Shown in pieces: positions 5,300 through 8,217 of a DNA stretch of 8,217 nt. Origin of the DNA: Pseudomonadota bacterium (GTDB lineage: Bacteria; Pseudomonadota; Alphaproteobacteria; Rhizobiales; Rhizobiaceae); contig JAEWHQ010000184.1 of the NCBI GenBank assembly GCA_023387715.1, forward strand, positions 1-8,217, given 5' to 3'. A program made the position numbers and the translations under genes. Each line of letters opens with the position of its first letter. Position 1 is the stretch's first letter. Under the pieces are notes generated by a model. That model had not been told where the DNA came from. It made no database searches and worked only from the letters and a program-made list of their open reading frames with translations.

Positions 5300-8217
5300 T
5301 TAAGCAGCTGATTCTTTCGTGTTTACCGCCTCTCCAGGGATATAATTAAGGATAGGCCCGAGCCAGCGTTCCACGTCCTCAATGCTCATGCCTTTGCGTT
5401 GTGCATAATCTTCCACCTGATCCCGCTCAACTTTCGCCACCCCGAAATAATAGCTATCCGGATGGCCAATATAGAGCCCCGATACAGAAGAACCAGGCCA
5501 CATGGCATAGCTTTCGGTAAGTTCCACACCGGTTATATTGGTGGCATCAAGCAAACGGAACAAAGTGGTTTTTTCCGTGTGATCAGGCTGTGCCGGATAA
5601 CCGGGTGCAGGACGGATACCCTGATAGGCTTCAGACACCAATTCTTCATTGGTAAAGCCTTCATCCGGTGCATAGCCCCAATATTCTTTACGCACCCGCT
5701 CATGCATCATTTCGGCAAAGGCTTCTGCAAAACGGTCAGCCAAGGCTTTAACCAAAATGGCCGAATAATCATCATTGGCGCGTTCAAAGCGCTCCGAGAT
5801 TACCACTTCTTCAATACCGGCAGTCACCACAAAACCACCGACATAATCCGCCTTGCCGCTGTCTTTTGGTGCAACAAAATCGGACAATGCAACATTCGGG
5901 CGGTCGCCGCGCTTTGATAATTGCTGACGCAACGTGAAGAATGTATCGGAATGTTGGTCACGGCTTTCATCCGCGTAAAGCTCGATATCATCGCCCACAC
6001 TATTGGCTGGCCAGAAGCCAATCACGGCACGCGGTACAAACCATTTTTCATCAATGATTTTCTTCAGCAAGGCTTGTGCATCACCATAAAGCTGGCGTGC
6101 TGCTTCACCCTGTTTTTCATCGTCCAAAATAGCCGGAAAACGCCCTTTCAACTCCCATGTCTGGAAGAAAGGTGTCCAGTCAATATAAGACGACAATGTT
6201 TCCAGATCGATATCATCAATCACCTTCGTACCAAGGAAACTCGGGCGCGGTGGCTGATAATTGCTCCAATCAATTTTAAACGGATTGGCGCGCGCACTGG
6301 CCAGCGGCAGGCGCTGTTTTTCTGCTTCATTACGCGCATGCGCTTCGGCCACTTTGGCATATTCATCTTTGACGGATTGAATATAACCAGCCTTGGCATC
6401 CGGCGATAAAAGCTGCGACACGACACCCACTGCGCGGCTGGCATCCACCACATAAACAGTTTGGCCGCGCTCATATTTCGGATGAATTTTCACAGCCGTA
6501 TGCACGCGACTGGTGGTGGCACCACCAATCAGCAATGGCAGATCAAGCCCTTCACGCTCCATTTCGGCAGCCACATGCACCATTTCGTCCAATGACGGCG
6601 TAATCAAACCGGAAAGGCCGATAATATCGACATTTTCCTCACGCGCGACTTGCAGGATTTTAGCGGCCGGAACCATCACGCCGAGGTCAATGATCTCATA
6701 ATTATTACAGGCCAGCACAACACCGACGATATTTTTACCAATATCGTGCACGTCGCCCTTAACGGTTGCCATCAGCACTTTACCGGCACTTTGACGCTCA
6801 CCATCACCGCCGTTTAAGCGCTTTTCTTCTTCCATATAAGGCAAGAGCACCGCCACGGCCTGCTTCATCACGCGGGCAGATTTAACCACCTGCGGCAGGA
6901 ACATTTTGCCCGAGCCAAAAAGATCACCCACCACATTCATACCGGCCATCAACGGGCCTTCAATCACATGCAGCGGACGCTCGGCCTTTTGGCGGGCTTC
7001 TTCTGTATCAGCTTCAATAAATTCAGTAATACCATTGACCAGCGCATGGGAAATACGTTCTTCAACGCTTAATTCGCGCCAGCTCAAATCCTTGGCTTTG
7101 GCTTCTTTACCAGCCGTGCCGCGATAACGTTCAGCCAAATCCAGCAAACGTTCCGTCGCATCAGAACGGCGGTTTAACACCACATCTTCGCAAGCCTCAC
7201 GCAATTCCGGATCAATGGATTCATAAACCGCCAGCTGGCCGGCATTGACGATCCCCATATCCATGCCAACCTGAATGGCATGATAGAGGAAAACCGCATG
7301 CATGGCTTCACGCACCGGCTCATTGCCGCGGAACGAGAAGGACAGGTTGGAAATACCACCCGACACATGCACATGCGGCAAGGTTTCAATAATGATCTTG
7401 GTCGCGCCAATAAAATCATTACCGTAATTATTATGCTCTTCAATTCCGGTCGCAACCGCAAAGACGTTGGGGTCAAAGACGATATCTTCCGGCGGCAAAC
7501 CAACCACCTCGGTCAGAATTTTATAAGCGCGGGTACAAATTTCAACCTTGCGCTCAAGGGTATCAGCCTGTCCGGTTTCGTCAAAAGCCATCACCACCAC
7601 AGCCGCACCATAAGCGCGCACCAGCTTGGCATGATGGATGAATGCTTCCTCACCCTCTTTCAGCGAGATGGAATTGACCAGCGGTTTGCCCTGCACGCAT
7701 TTCAAGCCTGCCTCAATGACATCCCATTTGGAGCTGTCGATCATCACCGGCACACGGGCAATATCAGGCTCAGATGCGACCAGATTGAGATATTCAACCA
7801 TGACCTTCTGGCTGTCGATCAGCCCTTCGTCCATGTTGATATCAATGACCTGCGCACCATTGCTGACCTGATCACGCGCCACATCCAAAGCAGTGGCATA
7901 ATCACCTTCTTTGATGAGTTTACGGAAGCGGGCAGAACCGGTGATATTGGTGCGCTCCCCCACATTGACGAACGGAATGTCTTTGGTGAGCGTAAACGGC
8001 TCAAGGCCGGACAAACGCATCAAAGGCTCAAGTTTGACTGGTTTACGCGGGGGGTATTTCTTCGCAACTTCTGCCAGCGCCGCAATATGTTCCGGCGTCG
8101 AGCCACAGCAGCCGCCCATAATATTGACGAGGCCTTCACGCGCAAAATTCTCCATTTGCGCAGCCATCACTTCAGGCGTTTCATCATAACGGCCAAATTC
8201 GTTTGGCAGACCTGCAT
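5300..8217 (-). CDS. metH: Cobalamin-dependent methionine synthase MetH (5' end beyond the window)
   Basis: MetH transfers a methyl group from 5-methyltetrahydrofolate through cobalamin to homocysteine, giving methionine in the cytoplasm. About 971 residues are visible, and the frame stays open to the right edge. By comparison with the roughly 1230-residue E. coli enzyme, about 270 N-terminal residues are missing. An internal GTG at 8170 could be mistaken for a start, but family-like sequence ([15 protein letters not shown]) continues upstream of it. In order, the domains are: the end of the homocysteine domain with the zinc-binding Cys-Cys of GGCCGSTP (8105-8110); the folate domain with [14 protein letters not shown] (about 7930-7970); the B12 cap and B12-binding domain with DVHDIGK, whose His codon at 6746-6748 is the cobalt ligand; and the reactivation domain with the AdoMet-binding [15 protein letters not shown] (5570-5614). 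The reading frame shows no defects. A terminator follows the stop codon. Confidence 0.97.
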   Translation of the reverse strand, partial: AGLPNEFGRYDETPEVMAAQMENFAREGLVNIMGGCCGSTPEHIAALAEVAKKYPPRKPVKLEPLMRLSGLEPFTLTKDIPFVNVGERTNITGSARFRKLIKEGDYATALDVARDQVSNGAQVIDINMDEGLIDSQKVMVEYLNLVASEPDIARVPVMIDSSKWDVIEAGLKCVQGKPLVNSISLKEGEEAFIHHAKLVRAYGAAVVVMAFDETGQADTLERKVEICTRAYKILTEVVGLPPEDIVFDPNVFAVATGIEEHNNYGNDFIGATKIIIETLPHVHVSGGISNLSFSFRGNEPVREAMHAVFLYHAIQVGMDMGIVNAGQLAVYESIDPELREACEDVVLNRRSDATERLLDLAERYRGTAGKEAKAKDLSWRELSVEERISHALVNGITEFIEADTEEARQKAERPLHVIEGPLMAGMNVVGDLFGSGKMFLPQVVKSARVMKQAVAVLLPYMEEEKRLNGGDGERQSAGKVLMATVKGDVHDIGKNIVGVVLACNNYEIIDLGVMVPAAKILQVAREENVDIIGLSGLITPSLDEMVHVAAEMEREGLDLPLLIGGATTSRVHTAVKIHPKYERGQTVYVVDASRAVGVVSQLLSPDAKAGYIQSVKDEYAKVAEAHARNEAEKQRLPLASARANPFKIDWSNYQPPRPSFLGTKVIDDIDLETLSSYIDWTPFFQTWELKGRFPAILDDEKQGEAARQLYGDAQALLKKIIDEKWFVPRAVIGFWPANSVGDDIELYADESRDQHSDTFFTLRQQLSKRGDRPNVALSDFVAPKDSGKADYVGGFVVTAGIEEVVISERFERANDDYSAILVKALADRFAEAFAEMMHERVRKEYWGYAPDEGFTNEELVSEAYQGIRPAPGYPAQPDHTEKTTLFRLLDATNITGVELTESYAMWPGSSVSGLYIGHPDSYYFGVAKVERDQVEDYAQRKGMSIEDVERWLGPILNYIPGEAVNTKESAA

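Noticed and set aside
5399..6409. Two long plus-strand open frames (172 and 162 residues) opposite metH
   Set aside because: They are antisense shadows of a strongly conserved MetH coding region and show no family features.
8165..8170. GTG/ATG at the right end as the true start of metH
   Set aside because: The frame continues upstream with family-conserved residues, and about 270 residues of the homocysteine-binding domain would be missing.

Overview
This window reads as chromosomal DNA of an alphaproteobacterium, most likely a Hyphomicrobiales (Rhizobiales) member of moderate GC content. The evidence is a fused CysN/CysC protein in a cysD-cysNC-cysQ order, a TraR/LuxR-type regulator, a cobalamin-dependent MetH, and a TTAA-N7-TTAA element of the kind bound by CtrA. 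The mix of moderate GC and AT-rich intergenic DNA would suit a Bartonellaceae-like lineage, but that placement is a guess. I see no mobile element, CRISPR array, tRNA or rRNA.

Layout, left to right. (1) Positions 1-2984, minus strand: a sulfate-activation operon, transcribed cysD then cysNC then cysQ, with cysQ cut off by the left edge. CysD and the CysN half make APS from sulfate and ATP, the CysC half phosphorylates APS to PAPS, and CysQ would remove the by-product PAP. The cysNC gene carries an apparent one-base deletion near 258-260. It swaps the last 46 residues of the APS kinase domain for 29 unrelated ones; the lost residues are still encoded intact in the neighbouring frame. (2) Positions 2985-3242: an AT-rich divergent intergenic region. 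(3) Positions 3243-4172, plus strand: an extended-SDR nucleotide-sugar epimerase/reductase with a TTG start fixed by an in-frame stop just upstream. (4) Positions 4173-4332: a short convergent intergenic region. (5) Positions 4333-5040, minus strand: a LuxR-family regulator with a likely acyl-homoserine-lactone-binding domain and no synthase gene nearby. (6) Positions 5041-5299: an AT-rich gap holding an imperfect inverted repeat, a CtrA-like site and a strong bidirectional terminator. (7) Positions 5300-8217, minus strand: metH, missing its N-terminal part beyond the right edge.

The main theme is sulfur and one-carbon metabolism (sulfate activation and methionine synthesis), beside a cell-envelope-type sugar enzyme and an orphan quorum-sensing-type regulator. 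I found no convincing new multi-gene system. The observations most worth a second look are the cysNC frameshift, the regulatory elements upstream of the LuxR gene, and a substituted ligand-pocket residue in that regulator.
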